Assembly (NCBI GenBank): GCA_041678605.1
Contig: JBAYNW010000005.1
Location: forward strand, 1 to 64,000
Source: JBAYNW01 sp041678605
Lineage (GTDB): Bacteria; Cyanobacteriota; Vampirovibrionia; Gastranaerophilales; Gastranaerophilaceae
Direction of reading: 5' to 3'
DNA length: 64,000 nt
Under the pieces are notes generated by a model. It was not told the DNA's origin, searched no databases, and saw only the letters and a list, made by a program, of their open reading frames with translations. Positions 1-9,777 of the stretch are shown here, one piece after another (the stretch's first letter is position 1; each line of letters opens with the position of its first letter). The position numbers were made by a program, and so were the translations under genes.

Positions 1-75
1 AATTATGCTTAGTGCGATTGATAAGACAACTTCCATCGTGACTTCCGCTTTTTTAAAGTTTTTTTGACTCAACAT
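1..75 (-). CDS. N-terminus of an unidentified membrane or pilin-like protein (partial)
   Basis: Only the first 25 codons are in the window. The ATG at 75 is preceded by a good Shine-Dalgarno (GGAGG, 6-8 nt upstream on the minus strand). The peptide has a short basic head (MLSQKNFKKAEVT) followed by a hydrophobic stretch (VVLSIALSII), which is the layout of a prepilin-like or single-span membrane N-terminus. The product cannot be identified from so little. It is divergent from the PilZ gene, with a 196-bp AT-rich spacer between them. Confidence 0.5.
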   Translation of the reverse strand, partial: MLSQKNFKKAEVTMEVVLSIALSII

Positions 76-271
76 ATTGCCTCCAACTTAAATTTTAAAC
101 ACCATTCTTATTTTATATATTATTTATGATTATAACATATTTTTACTAACTTTGTTAATCATTTCTAAAGTTTAGTTAAGAATTCGTCCTAAGTCAAAAC
201 TTTTGGTATGATGTTGTTAATAATTGATTTATAGCATAAATTCCATGAAATAAACGGAGAAAGAAGGAAAG

Positions 272-862
272 ATGAGCGAACTTTTAGAAAAAGAACAGGT
301 GATGAACATTGTTCCGCAAAATTTTAAAAATTCAAACAAGGGTAGGGTCATTGAGGTGCAGGACGGAAAGTTTTTGCTGGAAGTTTTTCATGAACCCGAT
401 GGGATTTTGCCCAACAAATTGATGGAATTTTATTCCCAAACTAAAAATGGAATGTTGTATTTTGTTTCCTCTGCCACTGATATTGACGGGAATATTATAA
501 CTGTCTCAATCCCCGGAAAACATAGATTTTTGCAAAGAAGAGCATTTACAAGAATAAAATTGGCTAAAAATATAAATTGCAAATCCGGGAAAAATATCTA
601 TAAAATAGCACTAATCGACCTATCCGCAGGCGGTATAAAGTTTAAAACAGACGAACATTTAAACATAGACATTGAGTACGATTTGTCTATACCGCTGCTA
701 AACGGGCAAAACATAAAATGCAAACTCCAATTGATAAGAATTGAAAAAAACGAAGACAAATCTTATACCTTATCGGGACGATTTAAAAAGATGGCAAATA
801 TTGATAAAATGACTTTGGTACAGTTCTGCATGAGAAAAAATATAGAAAATGCAAACAAATAA
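272..862 (+). CDS. PilZ-domain c-di-GMP receptor protein
   Basis: A 196-residue protein with an N-terminal YcgR-like beta domain (about 20-85) and a C-terminal PilZ domain. The two c-di-GMP-binding signatures are visible: RRAFTR at residues 89-94 (RxxxR) and DLSAGG at 116-121 (D/NxSxxG). It should bind cyclic di-GMP and act on motility, adhesion or a partner protein. AAGGAAAG lies 5-8 nt before the ATG. It is the first gene of a signalling operon with a histidine kinase and an HD-GYP phosphodiesterase, so sensing, breakdown and reading of c-di-GMP may be encoded together. The domain call is secure; the output is unknown. Confidence 0.85.
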   Translation: MSELLEKEQVMNIVPQNFKNSNKGRVIEVQDGKFLLEVFHEPDGILPNKLMEFYSQTKNGMLYFVSSATDIDGNIITVSIPGKHRFLQRRAFTRIKLAKNINCKSGKNIYKIALIDLSAGGIKFKTDEHLNIDIEYDLSIPLLNGQNIKCKLQLIRIEKNEDKSYTLSGRFKKMANIDKMTLVQFCMRKNIENANK

Positions 863-914
863 AAAGGTGCCGGCGTTTAAAATATTCTGATTAGTATAAA
901 AAGGACAAATAATT

Positions 915-2183
915 TTGGGAATAAAAATCGGTAAATCTATAAAAATAGGTACGGCAATCGGTTTAACAATAAGCATTCTTGTTACAACAGCAACTCTGGG
1001 GATAGCCATTTATGCTTTATTCTTTGTTAATAAAATTTTTAGTTCATTTATAATTCAAGATAACCTCTACACACAGCTTTCAATATTTCAAGACAGCTTG
1101 CAGCGTTTGGTGCTGGCTTTTTTAACATTTGGCTTGATTGCTTCTTACTATATGACGAAATTCATCATAAATCCTTTACTCGAGCTTGTTAAAGGCACTA
1201 AAGAATTATCGGAAGGGAATTTTAATTATAGGTTTGAATCAACAAAATATTTGGAAATAAACACCCTGATAGAAACCTACAATCAGATGGCGGAAAATCT
1301 TCAGATGTTGTACACCGAATTGGAAAATAAAGTTCAGGAAAGAACAAAAGAACTTGAGGATGCCAACACTGAATTAAAAAGCACTCAAGCTATGATGGTT
1401 CACAGTGAAAAAATGCGTTCTCTGGGGGAATTGGTTGCCGGAATTACCCACGAAATAAACAATCCGATAAACTTTGTTCACGGAAATATAATTCACCTGA
1501 AAAAATATTCAAACGCCTTAATCGAAATTATAACTTTGTATGAATCTTTCGAAAGTGATTTGAGTGGAGAAAAACGGCAAGAGCTGAAAGAATTAAAGGA
1601 CAAAGCAGAACTCGATTTTATAAAAGAAGATTTGCCGATGCTCCTGAAAAGCTGTCAGGAAGGAACCGAGCGGACTAAAAATATTATTCTGGATTTGAAA
1701 AACTTTTCAAGATTTGACGAAATGGTTATTAACGATATAGACCTTATAAAAGAAATTGATACGACTTTAAATATTCTGAACAACAAAATTAAAAATAAAA
1801 TTGAAATAGTCAAGGAATATGAAGAAAATATTCCAATCGTGGAAGGCTATGGCGGGCAGCTTAATCAGGTATTCATGAATATTTTGGATAATGCCTGCTA
1901 TGCAATCAAGGATAAGGGTACTATCTTTATAAGGTTACAAAAAACAGAAAAGGGTGTTATAATAGAATTTGAGGATACTGGCTGCGGAATGGCCAAGGAA
2001 CAACTCGAAAAAATATTTGACCCTTTCTATACGACAAAGCCCGTTGGGGCTGGGACAGGGCTGGGAATGTCAATTAGTGAAAAAGTTGTACAAAGACATA
2101 ACGGAACAATAGTTGTTGATAGTGTTGAAGGCAAAGGAACCAAATTTAGAATTCAATTGCCTATAAAAATGAAAAAGAGTTAG
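915..2183 (+). CDS. Membrane sensor histidine kinase (HAMP, HisKA, HATPase)
   Basis: 422 residues starting at a TTG, with AAGGA 9 nt upstream. Two hydrophobic segments (about 12-38 and 64-86) frame a short external loop. A HAMP-like segment (about 85-135) and a charged coiled coil (130-165) follow. The phosphoacceptor H179 sits in GITHEINNP. The ATPase domain has an N-box (NILDNACYAI, about 322-331), a G1 box (DTGCGM, 354-359) and a G2 box (GAGTGLGM, 378-385). The sensing loop is small, so the stimulus is probably in the membrane or cytoplasm. It is 10 bp upstream of the HD-GYP response regulator, its likely partner. Confidence 0.9.
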   Translation: MGIKIGKSIKIGTAIGLTISILVTTATLGIAIYALFFVNKIFSSFIIQDNLYTQLSIFQDSLQRLVLAFLTFGLIASYYMTKFIINPLLELVKGTKELSEGNFNYRFESTKYLEINTLIETYNQMAENLQMLYTELENKVQERTKELEDANTELKSTQAMMVHSEKMRSLGELVAGITHEINNPINFVHGNIIHLKKYSNALIEIITLYESFESDLSGEKRQELKELKDKAELDFIKEDLPMLLKSCQEGTERTKNIILDLKNFSRFDEMVINDIDLIKEIDTTLNILNNKIKNKIEIVKEYEENIPIVEGYGGQLNQVFMNILDNACYAIKDKGTIFIRLQKTEKGVIIEFEDTGCGMAKEQLEKIFDPFYTTKPVGAGTGLGMSISEKVVQRHNGTIVVDSVEGKGTKFRIQLPIKMKKS

Positions 2184-2193
2184 GAACTAAATT

Positions 2194-3210
2194 ATGACTG
2201 AAAAAAAATATAAACTTTTATTGGTTGATGATGAAGAAGATAATCTGGCACTTTTGTATAGGACTTTAAAACAGGATTTTGACGTTATCAAAACAACTTC
2301 GCCTATTGAGGCTCTAAAATTGTTAAGGGAAAATTACGTAGAGATAATAATTTCCGACCACAAAATGGCAGAAATGGATGGGGTCGAATTTTTAAAGAGG
2401 AGTTGTGATATAAATCCTCAATGTGTAAGGCTGCTGGTAACTGCCTACTCGGATTCCGAAATACTTATTGATGCGATTAACTACGGCAAAATTTACAGTT
2501 ATGTTAAAAAGCCGTGGGACCCCGCCGAATTGCTTATAATAGTGAAATCTGCAGCCGAATATTATCAGCTGAAAAAAGAAAATGACAGGCTTATTTATGA
2601 TTTGAAAGAACTCTTTTCGGGAACGATTAACGCCATTATAGAAGCATTGGACGCCAAAGATTCTTTTACACTCGGAAAAAGCCGCAGAGTTACCTTTTTC
2701 GCCTTAAAAATGGTAAAATATTTTAATCTGCCGATGGAAGAAATGAGCAAACTTGAGTTGGCCGGACTTTTGCACGATATCGGAATGATAGGGGTCTCGG
2801 AAGATATTTTGAGCAAGACCGGAGTGCTTGCCCCTGAAGAGTTTGAGAGCATTAAAAAGCACGTAAACCACGGGGTGAAAATTTTGGAAGACATAAAACA
2901 GCTTAAGGGTGTTGTGGAAATTATTAAATACCACCATGAACGATTTGACGGAAGCGGCTACCCTTATGGACTAAAAGGGGACGAAATCCCGTTAAATGCT
3001 AAGATAATATCGATAGCCGATGCTTATGACAGTATGGTTTCAAACCGTTCTTACAGAGAAGGCTTGTCGCATGAAGAGGCCATGAGGCGTATAGAAGAAC
3101 AATCGGGCCGCCAATTTGATCCGGTTGTTGTGCAGGCTTTTAAGGCGATAGTCCCTGAATCAATTAAGGAGATAAAAGAGTTTGAATCACAAATGGCAGA
3201 GAGCAAATGA
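2194..3210 (+). CDS. Response regulator with HD-GYP c-di-GMP phosphodiesterase domain
   Basis: 338 residues. The receiver domain (1-125) has acidic residues at 12-14, the phosphoacceptor D55 (IISDHKM) and K106 (KKPWD). The HD-GYP domain (about 140-335) has HD at 194-195, HHERFDGSGYP at 247-257, and a downstream IADAYDSM metal motif. It is predicted to hydrolyse c-di-GMP to GMP when phosphorylated by the kinase just upstream. Its stop codon overlaps the next gene's start (ATGA), so the two are translationally coupled. Confidence 0.92.
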   Translation: MTEKKYKLLLVDDEEDNLALLYRTLKQDFDVIKTTSPIEALKLLRENYVEIIISDHKMAEMDGVEFLKRSCDINPQCVRLLVTAYSDSEILIDAINYGKIYSYVKKPWDPAELLIIVKSAAEYYQLKKENDRLIYDLKELFSGTINAIIEALDAKDSFTLGKSRRVTFFALKMVKYFNLPMEEMSKLELAGLLHDIGMIGVSEDILSKTGVLAPEEFESIKKHVNHGVKILEDIKQLKGVVEIIKYHHERFDGSGYPYGLKGDEIPLNAKIISIADAYDSMVSNRSYREGLSHEEAMRRIEEQSGRQFDPVVVQAFKAIVPESIKEIKEFESQMAESK

Positions 3211-4247
3211 GTTTAATAAATATTTTAAAAAAGAAATCAAAAATTGATTTTTTTACAACGCCCTCTCACGCACAGAAGTTTTTCATATTTTCTAAATTTC
3301 GGCAATTTTATAAGTATGATATTTCTGAAACTGATGCTTATAATCCACTGCAGGCTTTGAATTTGGCACAAGAATATGCGGGCAAAATTTATGGAACAAA
3401 ATCCACTTATTTTTTAACCAACGGTTCCACAAGCGGAATTATTGCGGCTGTTTTGGCCTGTGTTAAAACCGGCGAAAAGGTTTTGATTTGGGATAATGCG
3501 CACTCCTGCCACAAAAATGCCGTTAAACTCGCAGGTGCAATCCCCGTTTCTTATGAAGTTGAAAAAGATGAAACTTGGGGGATTTACCTTGGCATTGATA
3601 TCGAAAAAATCGAAGAACAGTTAAAATGTGAAAAAATAAAGGCTGTAATCGTAACTTCGCCAACCTATGACGGTGTGGTTTCTGATATCAAAAAAATAAA
3701 AGAGATTTGCAAAAAACACGGATGCTATTTAATCGTGGACGAAGCTCACGGGGCAATGTATCCGTTTTGTGATAAGCTTCCCGAGTCTGCGATTTCTTTG
3801 GGGGCGGATTTTGTTATTCAATCCTTACATAAAACTGCAGGAGGGCTAAATCCGACTGCACTTTTACATTGCAATGCCGAATTGGATACAAAATCCGCCC
3901 TTAATATGATTTCAACAACAAGCCCGTCTTATCCTTTGCTTGCAAGTATTGAAAAAAACATAAAGTTTTTGAATAGCCCAAAAGGCAGAAAAAAAATCTT
4001 AGAATTAATCAAAAATATTGAAAACTTGAAAAAAAACGTACCGAATTGTGAATTTTATGCTGGCAGTGACCCTACAAAAATTCTTGTGAAAGTTCACGGA
4101 TTAAGCGGATTTGAGCTGTCTGAATATCTATTTAAAAACGGCATTGAAGATGAAAAAACAAACGAAAAATCCACAATGCTTTTGTGCGGTATCGGAACGG
4201 ATTTTAAAAAGCTCAAAAAACTTGAAAGAGTCCTAAAAAAGATTTAA
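3207..4247 (+). CDS. Short Orn/Lys/Arg decarboxylase-family PLP enzyme
   Basis: 346 residues of the fold-type I PLP family that includes biosynthetic arginine/lysine decarboxylases. Visible motifs: TNGSTSG (71-77, cofactor phosphate), DEAHG (178-182, pyridine-ring Asp) and SLHKT with the Schiff-base K209. Family members are usually about 450-500 residues with a C-terminal domain; most of that domain is missing here, although the active-site half is intact. It overlaps the HD-GYP gene by 4 nt (ATGA) and the convergent recJ gene by 15 nt. Substrate is unknown; polyamine-precursor decarboxylation is the family default. Confidence 0.8.
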   Translation: MSLINILKKKSKIDFFTTPSHAQKFFIFSKFRQFYKYDISETDAYNPLQALNLAQEYAGKIYGTKSTYFLTNGSTSGIIAAVLACVKTGEKVLIWDNAHSCHKNAVKLAGAIPVSYEVEKDETWGIYLGIDIEKIEEQLKCEKIKAVIVTSPTYDGVVSDIKKIKEICKKHGCYLIVDEAHGAMYPFCDKLPESAISLGADFVIQSLHKTAGGLNPTALLHCNAELDTKSALNMISTTSPSYPLLASIEKNIKFLNSPKGRKKILELIKNIENLKKNVPNCEFYAGSDPTKILVKVHGLSGFELSEYLFKNGIEDEKTNEKSTMLLCGIGTDFKKLKKLERVLKKI

Positions 4248-6593
4248 CTCAGCCTCTAAAAGCGAATTTTTGTATTCTTGCGAAGCCTTAATTTCATTCA
4301 AAAACTCCTTGTAAGAATTTGTATGCAGAGCTTTTGAAATCTCTCCGTTAGATAAAAATTCAATTTTATAACTATTTGTGCCTCCATTTGTCCCTTTGAT
4401 AATTTCGCTTTCTTCAAAAACTTTAAGCAATTCAATGACAGCTTCTTTTGTTTGAGCCAAAAACGCGGCACTTCTCTGTAAATCAAAAACCCCGTTTTTG
4501 TTGTTATAAGCGAATTTAAGCATACCGAAGAAGATTTTTAAAAATTCTTTTTCATCTAAATTTCTTACTTCATAGTTCATGAAATGCAAGAACTTGGGTG
4601 AAGTTTTTTGTATAATTTCATCAAAAATTTCGGGACTTGCCGGATAATCAAAGAACATAACCGCATCAGATTTTTGCGGATTGTAGCGGTTAAAAACCCT
4701 TTCGGTCAAAGCTTTATAAGGCTTTAGTCTATCCAGAGCCGTTTTTTCTTCGGCAAAGATTGCAATGTTTAAATTGGATGTTTTAACATAATCTTCTACG
4801 CTTGAAAAAATGTCGGTTTTTTTACGGTGGTCGTAAACCCTTATCTCAGAAGGATTTTTAACAAAGTGGGCATCCTCGTCTTCTAAATTATCGGCGTGTA
4901 CATCCTGCAATATCAATTGAATTGTCGTGGCACCGTTAAAAGTATTTGTTTGCGGACAAAATGCAATGTCCAACCTGTCGCCGGAGGTGAGGGAAATGTC
5001 ACCCTTTGACCACCAAATGCAGTCGTAGGTGTTGTGTTGAGTGTCCTCAGCCACCAGTTTAAGATGATTTTTATTTGACCCCATTAATTTTTTTTGAAGC
5101 AAGGTAAGATTGTTTAAAACAAAAACCGGATTGGGATTTGCCGCCCCGAACGGCTGTAAACGCTCAATATCAGAGATTAAATTTCCGTCAACTTCATTCG
5201 GTTCAAGCTGTAAATCAACGTTTAGAACGGGAGAAAGTTTTTTCTCCCCCAAAATTTCGTCAATAGTTTTATTGAGTGCCTTTTTTACTTCCTCAAAACT
5301 TATTTTTTCGGCATCAAACGAAAGCCCGCCGGCCATAGCATGACCGCCAAACCCGTCAAACAATTCCCCATTTGCCGATAGCACATCATAAATATTTACC
5401 TCATTTATCCCCCGGGAGGAACACCTAATCTGCTTTGTTTCTTCGCTAAATGTCATCAAGAATGTTGGTTTGTAGTATTTTTCGACTAATTTTGAAGCAA
5501 CAATTCCGATAATTCCCAGATGCCATTTCGGGTTAAAAAGAATTATAGCATTATCTTGATTACCCTGACTTTTGAGCATTTCTTCGGCTTCCAGAAAAAT
5601 CTTCTCACAAAGTTCTTGTCTGACCTTGTTAAAATTATTCAGCGAAATAATCGACATTTCAATTTCTTGATTGTTTTCGGACACAAGCACTTTCAGTGCA
5701 TCTTCAATTGTATCTAACCGGCCTGAGGCATTAATTCTCGGTGCAACGCCAAATGCAATCTGCTCAGATGTGATTCCCTGTTCTAAAGTGTAGCCTGCAC
5801 TTTCCAGAAGCTTCTTTAGCCCCCAATGCTTTCCGCTTGAGATTAACTGCAAACCCTTTGCGACAAAGTACCTGTTTTCACCTATTAAAGGCACTACATC
5901 TGATACCGTGCCGACAGTGACGTAAGGCATTATATCGTAAATAAATTCCATTTTTTGATAATGTTCCAAAAGAGCTTGAGCCAGCTTGAAAGCTACTCCG
6001 ACACCTGCAAGTGATGCCAAATATTCGATTTCTTTAGCCGAAAGCTTTTCATCTAGAGCGTTTTGAGCCTTCGGATTGATTATGGCTAACGCAGCCGGAA
6101 GTTCTTTCGGTGCCTCGTGGTGGTCCGTTATTATTACGTCAATTTTGAAACTGTTAATAAATTGTACCTGCTCAATGTCACTTACTCCGCAGTCACACGT
6201 GATAATCACTTTAGGCTTTTTGGATGCCATTAACTTCACCAAAGCCTTAACGTTAAGCCCATGGCCGTCTTTTTCTCTATCGGGAATAAAATAGTCAACC
6301 TTCGCACCTAATTCTCTGAAAGTTCTTAATAAAAGAGCGGTTGAGGTCACCCCGTCGGCATCGAAATCGCCGTAAATCAAAATATTTTCCTGTCCGTCAA
6401 CTGCCTTGGTAAGCCTTTCAAGAGCTTTGGGCATATCTAAAAAAACATTCGGCTGAGTGAGTTTTGTTTCAAGCGGGTTCAAAAACTCCTTAATTTCGTC
6501 GGGTTTTGTAATCCCACGGGTCGCCAAAAGTCTTTCGACAAGCGGTGCCGAAGCTGATTTTTCACATTTATTTATTATCCATTCTTTTTTCAT
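4233..6593 (-). CDS. recJ: Single-stranded-DNA-specific exonuclease RecJ
   Basis: 5'-3' ssDNA exonuclease of recombination and mismatch repair. DHH-family motifs are present: DFDADG (76-81), CDCG (133-136) and DHH (157-159); the DHHA1 region with GGHAMAGG lies near 415-422. At 786 residues it is about 200 longer than the E. coli enzyme. The extra part lies after the OB-like region and carries no motif I recognise. The ATG abuts the accA stop (TAA then ATG), so it is the last gene of accD-accA-recJ. It overlaps the convergent decarboxylase-like gene by 15 nt. Confidence 0.95.
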   Translation of the reverse strand: MKKEWIINKCEKSASAPLVERLLATRGITKPDEIKEFLNPLETKLTQPNVFLDMPKALERLTKAVDGQENILIYGDFDADGVTSTALLLRTFRELGAKVDYFIPDREKDGHGLNVKALVKLMASKKPKVIITCDCGVSDIEQVQFINSFKIDVIITDHHEAPKELPAALAIINPKAQNALDEKLSAKEIEYLASLAGVGVAFKLAQALLEHYQKMEFIYDIMPYVTVGTVSDVVPLIGENRYFVAKGLQLISSGKHWGLKKLLESAGYTLEQGITSEQIAFGVAPRINASGRLDTIEDALKVLVSENNQEIEMSIISLNNFNKVRQELCEKIFLEAEEMLKSQGNQDNAIILFNPKWHLGIIGIVASKLVEKYYKPTFLMTFSEETKQIRCSSRGINEVNIYDVLSANGELFDGFGGHAMAGGLSFDAEKISFEEVKKALNKTIDEILGEKKLSPVLNVDLQLEPNEVDGNLISDIERLQPFGAANPNPVFVLNNLTLLQKKLMGSNKNHLKLVAEDTQHNTYDCIWWSKGDISLTSGDRLDIAFCPQTNTFNGATTIQLILQDVHADNLEDEDAHFVKNPSEIRVYDHRKKTDIFSSVEDYVKTSNLNIAIFAEEKTALDRLKPYKALTERVFNRYNPQKSDAVMFFDYPASPEIFDEIIQKTSPKFLHFMNYEVRNLDEKEFLKIFFGMLKFAYNNKNGVFDLQRSAAFLAQTKEAVIELLKVFEESEIIKGTNGGTNSYKIEFLSNGEISKALHTNSYKEFLNEIKASQEYKNSLLEAELNLF

Positions 6594-7547
6594 TTATTCT
6601 TCGACAATGCCTAAATTTCTGTACTTTTTGTATCTGTTTTCTTTTAGTTCTTTTGGTGAAAATTTTGACAGCTTTTCAAGAGAATTTATGATGGATTTTT
6701 TAAGTTCCGCACCAATTTTTTCATAATTACAGTGGGCTCCGCCTAAAGGTTCTTTGATTATTTCATCTACAATGTTGAATTGCATCAAATCAGAGCCTGT
6801 AATTTTGAGTGCTTCTGCGGCTGTATTAGCCAAAGCTGCGTCACGCCAGAGTATTGAAGCACAACCCTCGGGTGTAATTACCGTGTAGTAGGCATGTTCA
6901 AGAATTAAAACCCTGTCAGCGACGCCAAGTCCTAATGCACCTCCGGAACAGCCTTCGCCTGTTATAACTGCAATAATCGGAACGCCCAATTTAGACATTT
7001 CACGTAAATTGACCGCAATTGCAATCCCTTGTCCTGTTTCTTCCGCTGTAATCCCCGGATATGCCCCCGGAGTGTCAATTAAGGTTACAATCGGAATGCC
7101 AAATTTATTTGCGTGGTTGAATAATCTCAGTGCCTTCCTGTATCCTTGTGGTTGAGGCATTCCAAAATTGTATTCCAAATTTTCCTTTGTAGATTTGCCT
7201 TTTTGAGTTCCAACCAGCATAACGGCCTTGCCGTTGATTTTTGCAATTCCGCCGATTATTGCTCTGTCATCCATGCCGGCTCTGTCCCCGTGAAGTTCAA
7301 TGAAATCTTCGGTTATTAAATTGACATAATCAAAGAAATTTGGCCGATTAGGGTGTCTTGCAATAAGCAGCTTTTGTGCCGGTTTCAAATTGGCATAAAG
7401 TTCTTTTTTATAATCCTTTGCCTGCTTTTCAAATGTTTTTATTTCTTTTTTTAAATCCATGCCTGACTCCAAACTTATTTTTTTTAGTTCTTCTATTTTT
7501 TCCTGTATTTCCATTATAGGTTTTTCAAATTCTAATGTTGCTGCCAT
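6594..7547 (-). CDS. accA: Acetyl-CoA carboxylase carboxyltransferase subunit alpha
   Basis: 317 residues, full length. With AccD it moves CO2 from carboxybiotin to acetyl-CoA, giving malonyl-CoA for fatty-acid synthesis. Typical AccA features are an N-terminal helical region, HGDRAGMDD, GTQKGKST, MPQPQGYRKALRL and the oxyanion-hole region GEGCSGGALGLGVAD. AGGAAA precedes the ATG. It lies 84 bp downstream of accD and directly upstream of recJ. The biotin carboxylase and BCCP subunits are not in this window. Confidence 0.97.
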   Translation of the reverse strand: MAATLEFEKPIMEIQEKIEELKKISLESGMDLKKEIKTFEKQAKDYKKELYANLKPAQKLLIARHPNRPNFFDYVNLITEDFIELHGDRAGMDDRAIIGGIAKINGKAVMLVGTQKGKSTKENLEYNFGMPQPQGYRKALRLFNHANKFGIPIVTLIDTPGAYPGITAEETGQGIAIAVNLREMSKLGVPIIAVITGEGCSGGALGLGVADRVLILEHAYYTVITPEGCASILWRDAALANTAAEALKITGSDLMQFNIVDEIIKEPLGGAHCNYEKIGAELKKSIINSLEKLSKFSPKELKENRYKKYRNLGIVEE

Positions 7548-7631
7548 AATTATTTCCTCATCCCTATTTGGGAAACAGGGATGAAAGAACAGAAATTTAA
7601 AATCACTTTCCTCTTCCCTCTTTCCCGTTTC

Positions 7632-8495
7632 CTATTTATGCATTTCAAGTATTTTCGTAAGAGTTTCCTTCATGTTTTTTCTTTTTGAGATTACGTCAAT
7701 TTGTCCGTATTTTAACAAATATTCTGCGGTTTGAAAGTCTGAAGGGAGTTTTTGTCTGATTGTCTGTTCAATTACTCTGCGTCCGGCAAACCCTATTCTC
7801 GCACCTTGTTCAGCAACTATTATATCGCCCAGTGTACCAAAACTTGCGGTTACGCCGCCGAATGTAGGTTCGGTCAAAAGACAGATATACAAAAGTCCCG
7901 CTTCGTCCATTTTGGCACAGGCACAGGACGTTTTAGCCATCTGCATTAAGCTTAACGCTCCTTCCTGCATTCTTGCTCCGCCGGATGACGTGATTGCAAG
8001 CATAGGAATTTTTTTCTTAACTGCCTCTTCCATAATCTTTGTTACTTTTTCCCCAACGACACTTCCCATTGAACCGCCCATGTACTCAAAGTCCATAACT
8101 GCAGTTGCTACTTTATTCCCGTTAATTTTGCCTATTCCCGTAATTACAGCCTCATCAAGGCCTGTTTTGTCTTTTGCCTTTTTAATCCGTTCTTTGTAGG
8201 ATTCGGTATCGAAGAACTCGAGAGGGTCCGCCGGTTTTACGCCGGAGAACATTTCTTCAAAACTGTTTTCGTCAAAAAGCTGGGTAATTCGTGTTCTTGC
8301 GTTTATCCTGAAATGGTAATCACACAAAGGACAAACCATATCGTTATCTTCCAGGTCTTTTTTAGGAATTTGAGCTTCGCAATGAACGCATTTTGTCCAA
8401 AGCCCCGGAAGTCCGTCATCTTCTATTTTAGCCTCAAGGGCTTTTCTTTGCTCCTGGGCTTGTTTGCGTTTTTCAAACCAAGCTTGTATAGTCAT
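7632..8495 (-). CDS. accD: Acetyl-CoA carboxylase carboxyltransferase subunit beta
   Basis: 287 residues. The N-terminal zinc ribbon has C36, C39, C55 and C58 (CVHC...CPLC), followed by a crotonase-type carboxyltransferase domain with SSGGARMQEG and GGVTASFG. GAGGAG precedes the ATG. It is first in accD-accA-recJ. The spacer to accA contains a short hairpin (CATCCCT/AGGGATG arms at about 7560-7583) that could tune read-through. Confidence 0.97.
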   Translation of the reverse strand: MTIQAWFEKRKQAQEQRKALEAKIEDDGLPGLWTKCVHCEAQIPKKDLEDNDMVCPLCDYHFRINARTRITQLFDENSFEEMFSGVKPADPLEFFDTESYKERIKKAKDKTGLDEAVITGIGKINGNKVATAVMDFEYMGGSMGSVVGEKVTKIMEEAVKKKIPMLAITSSGGARMQEGALSLMQMAKTSCACAKMDEAGLLYICLLTEPTFGGVTASFGTLGDIIVAEQGARIGFAGRRVIEQTIRQKLPSDFQTAEYLLKYGQIDVISKRKNMKETLTKILEMHK

Positions 8496-8563
8496 TAATT
8501 TATACTCCTCTATTGTTTATCGTATTATACAACAAAAATGACATGTCCAATTTTTTTGTCGAT

Positions 8564-9367
8564 TTATTTTCGTTTTTGGGGTTGATTTACGAAAATTTTT
8601 CTAATATCTTCTGATATTTTTACGTTTTGTAATGCAATATTATATTTTTTCAGGTTTGCTATGTTTTCCTGCTCCTTAAGCAAATCCTTTTGCGGTACCT
8701 TCAAGCTGTTTTTAACCTTTTCAAACTCACTCGGGGCGTTTCTTTCTATCAAATTTGCTGCAATTTCATCAATTTCGGAGGTGTGCAGCCCGTACTTAGC
8801 CGCAATTTCAGCAGGTGTTATGTTTGAAGGAAATTTGTACAGCCATTGAAGGGTTGATTTGTCATGTTTAGAAAGATTTACGACTCCATACCTGTGCGGC
8901 GAGAACATTATGTCATCTTCAAAATTGCTGTGCCCCAATCCGAGGGCATGGCCTATTTCGTGCAATATTGTGTGGTAAACCTCGCCTTCGGGCATATAAT
9001 CCTGATGAATAAGTCCATCCGAAATCCCGATTTGAACTTCGGCTGAATAAAATCGGTTCCGGGTATCAAGATTAAAATAGCAATGGCCCAACGCTTGTCT
9101 GTCAACCCTTTTCCAGTCCAGATTTATCTGGGAATTTAACAGAGCCGGAACCACCACAAACGAAATTTTGCCTCCGCTTGCTTTTTGCCAGGTATCAAGA
9201 GCCCTTAATACCATTTCACGGTATTTGTAGTCCTCTCCGATTTTTGAATAAAATCTAAAAGGTGCGACGTAAAACTTCAGCGGCATGCAACTTTCTGTCC
9301 AGCGAATAAGTCTTCCGTTTCGTAAACTTTGTTGTAAATATGTTTGTATTTGTGGTTTATTTTGCAT
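8564..9367 (-). CDS. Matrixin-like zinc metalloprotease
   Basis: 267 residues. The metzincin zinc site HEIGHALGLGH (136-146) is followed by a Met-turn (DIMF, M154), so a zinc endopeptidase of the matrixin (M10) or related family is well supported. There is no evident signal peptide at the called ATG, so the site of action is unclear. The Lys-rich tail (about 215-267) looks helical. The promoter is excellent and the ATG falls at its predicted transcription start (see 9374-9402). Substrate unknown. Confidence 0.82.
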   Translation of the reverse strand: MQNKPQIQTYLQQSLRNGRLIRWTESCMPLKFYVAPFRFYSKIGEDYKYREMVLRALDTWQKASGGKISFVVVPALLNSQINLDWKRVDRQALGHCYFNLDTRNRFYSAEVQIGISDGLIHQDYMPEGEVYHTILHEIGHALGLGHSNFEDDIMFSPHRYGVVNLSKHDKSTLQWLYKFPSNITPAEIAAKYGLHTSEIDEIAANLIERNAPSEFEKVKNSLKVPQKDLLKEQENIANLKKYNIALQNVKISEDIRKIFVNQPQKRK

Positions 9368-9373
9368 ATAATT

Positions 9374-9402
9374 ATTATACGATTGAATTAGAGATTAGGC
9401 AA
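9374..9402 (-). promoter_or_regulatory. Sigma70-type promoter of the metalloprotease gene (leaderless)
   Basis: On the minus strand TTGCCT (9402-9397) is separated by exactly 17 bp from TATAAT (9379-9374). Six nucleotides later comes the ATG at 9367, so transcription should begin at or beside the A of the start codon. Confidence 0.75.
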
Positions 9403-9444
9403 CTTTTGCAAAGTAAAATCAAATATTAATAAGGAGCGAACAAC

Positions 9445-9777
9445 ATGGATATGATGAAAATGATGAAGCAGGCACAGGATCTGCAAAAAAGATTAAAAGA
9501 TGCTCAAGATGAGCTTGCTAAAACGGAGATTACCGGCGAATCCGCAGGCGGTGCGGTTAAAGTGGTTTGCGACGGACAAGGGAAATTTAAGTCGATAAAA
9601 TTAACTGCTGAGGCAATTAACCCTGAAAACCCCTCATCTGTTGATGCCGACACCGTCGAAATGCTTGAAGATGTTATTTCAACAGCGATTTTACAGGCGA
9701 GCAAAAAAGCAACCGATGAGATGGAATCCAAAATGAAATCGTTAACCGGTGGACTTAATATTCCGGGATTGTTTTAA
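9445..9777 (+). CDS. ebfC: YbaB/EbfC-family nucleoid-associated protein
   Basis: 110 residues, typical of YbaB/EbfC: a Met/Lys-rich helical start ([14 protein letters not shown]), a central beta segment ([16 protein letters not shown]) and a C-terminal helix, forming a dimeric DNA-binding tweezer. AAGGAGCG lies upstream of the ATG. The stop overlaps the recR start (TAATG), the classic ebfC-recR pair. Role: nucleoid binding, probably linked to recombinational repair. Confidence 0.93.
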   Translation: MDMMKMMKQAQDLQKRLKDAQDELAKTEITGESAGGAVKVVCDGQGKFKSIKLTAEAINPENPSSVDADTVEMLEDVISTAILQASKKATDEMESKMKSLTGGLNIPGLF

